Below, one piece after another: positions 13,419 through 15,503 of a DNA stretch of 15,503 nt. Each line of letters starts with the position of its first letter. The first letter of the stretch is position 1. Made by a program: the position numbers and the translations under genes. Source of the stretch: Chrysochromulina tobinii (Eukaryota > Haptophyta > Prymnesiales > Chrysochromulinaceae); assembly GCA_001275005.1 (NCBI GenBank), contig JWZX01001294.1, forward strand, positions 1 to 15,503, given 5' to 3'. The notes below the pieces were generated by a model. That model had not been told where the DNA came from and did not search any database. It saw nothing but the letters and a program-made list of their open reading frames with translations.

Positions 13419-14954
13419 CTACAGGTGCAGCGACGGGCCGACCAGCTCTGCAGGATCTACATCGAGCACACTGCGCGCGCCACGCGAACGCGGAGTGAGC
13501 GCGCCACCGCTTCTCGAGCTTCCACTGTGGTCTGAGAGCGGGCTGGAAGCGTTGCCCAGCCGCCAGCCAGCTTGCTCTTTGGCGCCTTGAATGCCCGTAA
13601 GCGATGCGAGGTGAAAGATGACCAGTGTGACGCAGAGCAAGGCGGCGATCGCCATGTCCGACGCGCTCAGGCTTAGCGGCGGGGCCAACCAAGAAAATGG
13701 CAGAGGCACGGGCCGCACGAAGGCGAGAAGGGTGGTGGGTAGCAGCAGCGCACTCCCGACGGCCAACCACGTCTTGCCCCCTGCACAGAGGAGAGCAAAG
13801 GAGGCGGCGCTCCAAAACGTGGATGCGATGAAGAAGGTGAGCAGTGCCGGAGTGCCGTACGCATCCGAGGCGTCGGTACAGATGACGGCATTGAAGCCGC
13901 TCATGCAGCAGCGCAGGCCGCGCGCGAGCTGAAGGAGGGACTCATGAATGGGTTGCTGACGAAGCAACATCAGCATAGGCGGTCCAATGAAGAGACCAAT
14001 CAACAGCTGCAGGGCTGCGATGCAGGTGTTGAGCAAGAGCTGATCCGCTGGCTGGCGCATCAGGCAGCGGCGCTTGTGCACATTGGCAAACGCGGCGATG
14101 ACAGCGGCGAGCACGAAGACTAGTCGGCCGGTCGGCGCGGGCAGCCGCTCGTCCTTGCTGAGGAGGCTGATGCTGCTGTCTGCCCTCGCAGACACCGTGT
14201 GCGCCGCTGCAGGGGGGGTGCGCGTGCCAAATCCTTCCAAAGGCGAGGCTTGCGATGAGGGCGTGTCTATCCATTCGATGAACACGCCGTCGGGCGCTGC
14301 TGGATCCCACGCAGATTGCAAGGCGGCAAAGACAGTGCCCGCGATAAGCGTGGCGCTGAGTATTCGGTAAGTCACGTGTGAAGTGACCACGTGAGCGATA
14401 CACTCCGAGGGCGTGAGCTGGTTGACCATGTAAGAGATGCCATGGCGCAAGAAGGGCAAGAAGCCCCCTTCACTCTCTTTAGACCCGGCCGGCAAGCCTG
14501 ATGCGACCGATGCTGGAAGCAGCATCGCTAGGATGGCTGTCGCCGGGATGGTGGCCTGCAGAAGTAGCGCTTGCTGTATCCCGGAGATTGCGGTGGCCCC
14601 TTCGAGGGCCAACAACGAGTGCATCGTGTCCAGCGCGGCCATGCTGAGCAGGTCACAGGCGTTGGGCCGCTGCAGCACTTCGCTTTCGGGCAACGACCCG
14701 TTACCTGCGCCCTGGTTTCGTGCGAGCAAGAGCAAGATGAATAGTGCGAGGTTCATGAGCGCAAGCTGCGTGTGCATGAGGAGCACGCCCGTGGGCATAC
14801 GGAGCACCATCTGCGCGTATGTCAGACGCTCAAGTACCCCGAGCAGCATGTAGCCAACGAGACCTGCTACGCTTACACACCAGCCCCAATGCCGAGTAGA
14901 TCGAGGGGCCTCCTCTCGATCGGGCAGCAAAGGTGAGGACAACGACATGAACAC
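13419..14954 (-). CDS. CRT-like transporter (drug/metabolite transporter superfamily)
   Basis: A 511-residue polytopic membrane protein. After a short polar N-terminus (1-22) there are about nine to ten hydrophobic spans, near 26-40, 56-78, 102-118, 124-150, 185-210, 276-292, 306-332, 366-391, 395-413 and 432-452. The segment LALEGATAISGIQQALLLQATIPATAILAML and the late GLRCCMSGFNAV...GTPALLTFFIASTFWSAASFALL...GSALLLPTTLLAF resemble the chloroquine-resistance-transporter-like (CRT/CLT) branch, whose plant members export glutathione-type thiols from plastids and whose Plasmodium member sits in the digestive vacuole. A hydrophilic loop of about 60 residues (215-272) between spans 5 and 6, and a Ser/Arg-rich tail (462-511), make it longer than the usual ~425-450. 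There is no clear plastid leader, so a vacuolar or other endomembrane location is equally possible. The substrate is unknown. Met3 (14948) is an alternative start. It converges on the RhoGEF gene. Confidence 0.75.
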   Translation of the reverse strand: MFMSLSSPLLPDREEAPRSTRHWGWCVSVAGLVGYMLLGVLERLTYAQMVLRMPTGVLLMHTQLALMNLALFILLLLARNQGAGNGSLPESEVLQRPNACDLLSMAALDTMHSLLALEGATAISGIQQALLLQATIPATAILAMLLPASVASGLPAGSKESEGGFLPFLRHGISYMVNQLTPSECIAHVVTSHVTYRILSATLIAGTVFAALQSAWDPAAPDGVFIEWIDTPSSQASPLEGFGTRTPPAAAHTVSARADSSISLLSKDERLPAPTGRLVFVLAAVIAAFANVHKRRCLMRQPADQLLLNTCIAALQLLIGLFIGPPMLMLLRQQPIHESLLQLARGLRCCMSGFNAVICTDASDAYGTPALLTFFIASTFWSAASFALLCAGGKTWLAVGSALLLPTTLLAFVRPVPLPFSWLAPPLSLSASDMAIAALLCVTLVIFHLASLTGIQGAKEQAGWRLGNASSPLSDHSGSSRSGGALTPRSRGARSVLDVDPAELVGPSLHL

Positions 14955-15503
14955 GTCGAGCCGGATCTGCGCGCGCCCACCGAGGGCTCGCCCTTAATGT
15001 TCAGCCTCTTGGCGTCGCGAGTCGGACCGCGGGCCCGCCAGCCGCGCGGATTCAGGGACGAAAGGCAGAGAAGAGAATCGCGCCGATTACACAGAGAATC
15101 ACGCAAACTTGTTCAACTGCAGAGTATGTTCACAGTCAATGGTTACACCCGTGGTTCGGTGAGACGGTATACCGTAGCACACATATCAGATTCAGAAAGT
15201 TGCATCGGACTTAATGGAGAGATTGAGGGAGGATACCGAAGGTACCCGCGGGTACGTCACGCCGACCCTTTAGAGAGGATGAAAGATGTAAGATCGAAAG
15301 TCGATCCCTAGGAACCTTCGTTCCGTTTTTTACATAAACTGATGCGCTAAAACCGACACCAAAAACGGTCCGCCAAAACGTCCCTCCGCCGCTACAACTG
15401 CCCCAAATCAGTAGACGGTTGTGTGACATTACAGGGGGGGAAATGTAATTTCAACCTTCGGACTCTCGGAATCCTAAACATCTTGGCCTTGGGGGCCTTG
15501 GGG
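14955..15503. other. 5' flank of the CRT-like gene, no supported gene
   Basis: This is 549 bp upstream of the minus-strand transporter start. No coding frame here is convincing: the longest, of about 100 codons, gives no recognisable product. The sequence is noticeably less GC-rich than the genes, as expected of promoter and 5' UTR. It contains a set of short palindromes (15164-15306) and ends in the duplicated CCTTGGGG at the window edge. Another gene may begin beyond the edge. Confidence 0.5.
15164..15306. repeat. Cluster of short palindromes upstream of the CRT-like gene
   Basis: Three dyads lie within 143 bp: the 12-nt perfect palindrome ACGGTATACCGT (15164-15175), the 14-nt perfect palindrome GTACCCGCGGGTAC (15242-15255), and the stem GATCGA-AAG-TCGATC (15292-15306). 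The first two contain related GGTA/TACC half-sites, and GGATACC occurs between them at 15231-15237. They could be binding sites for a dimeric regulator or remnants of a small foldback element. Individually such lengths are expected by chance about once to a few times in a window this size. Confidence 0.4.

Noticed and set aside
13230-13535. 101-codon plus-strand frame overlapping the 3' end of the CRT-like gene
   Set aside because: It overlaps the transporter antisense and gives an Arg/Ser/Ala-rich product with no family resemblance.
15080-15110. ACAGAGA near AATCACGCAAA, considered as a U6 snRNA core
   Set aside because: The flanking sequence does not match U6: no conserved GATTAGCATGGCCCCTGCGCAAGG-type block and no terminal T run in place.

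Overview
The window looks like nuclear DNA from a photosynthetic eukaryote with a chlorophyll-c type (secondary, red-lineage) plastid, most likely a haptophyte or a related stramenopile alga such as a pelagophyte. Four things point there: a fucoxanthin-chlorophyll a/c type light-harvesting protein; two proteins whose N-termini read as a signal peptide followed by a Phe-containing cleavage site (SASFAP and AASFAL); a eukaryotic phosphoglucomutase; and eukaryote-only families (DH-type RhoGEF with ankyrin repeats, Ctr copper transporter, CRT-like transporter). Coding regions are GC-rich with GC-ending codons, and each gene can be read as one uninterrupted exon. The assignment to haptophytes is inference; the chlorophyll-c lineage is much firmer.

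Layout from left to right. Positions 1-1805 hold no gene I can support. A plastid-targeted bacterial-type PH-domain membrane protein (1806-2516, minus) and a Ctr-family copper transporter (2766-3344, minus) lie in tandem. The copper transporter is divergent from a phosphoglucomutase with an N-terminal extension (3571-5604, plus), with 226 bp between the start codons. The phosphoglucomutase converges on the light-harvesting protein (6295-7089, minus), which is in turn divergent, by only 170 bp, from a very large RhoGEF-ankyrin gene (7260-12062, plus, probably continuing to 12690 after a frame change). The last gene, a CRT-like drug/metabolite-superfamily transporter (13419-14954, minus), converges on the RhoGEF gene. 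The right end (14955-15503) is a non-coding 5' flank.

The genes do not form one pathway. Three can be placed loosely in plastid and carbon or metal physiology: light harvesting, glucose-1-P/glucose-6-P interconversion, and copper uptake, which could supply plastocyanin or other cuproproteins. The most unusual locus is the 4.8-5.4 kb RhoGEF gene. It has an N-terminal DH domain with no visible PH domain, an ankyrin block, and then more than 900 residues of proline/alanine-rich sequence built from several nested in-frame tandem repeat families, including a two-part module duplicated as a set. Its 3' end has an 8-G run, after which clearly coding sequence continues in another frame.
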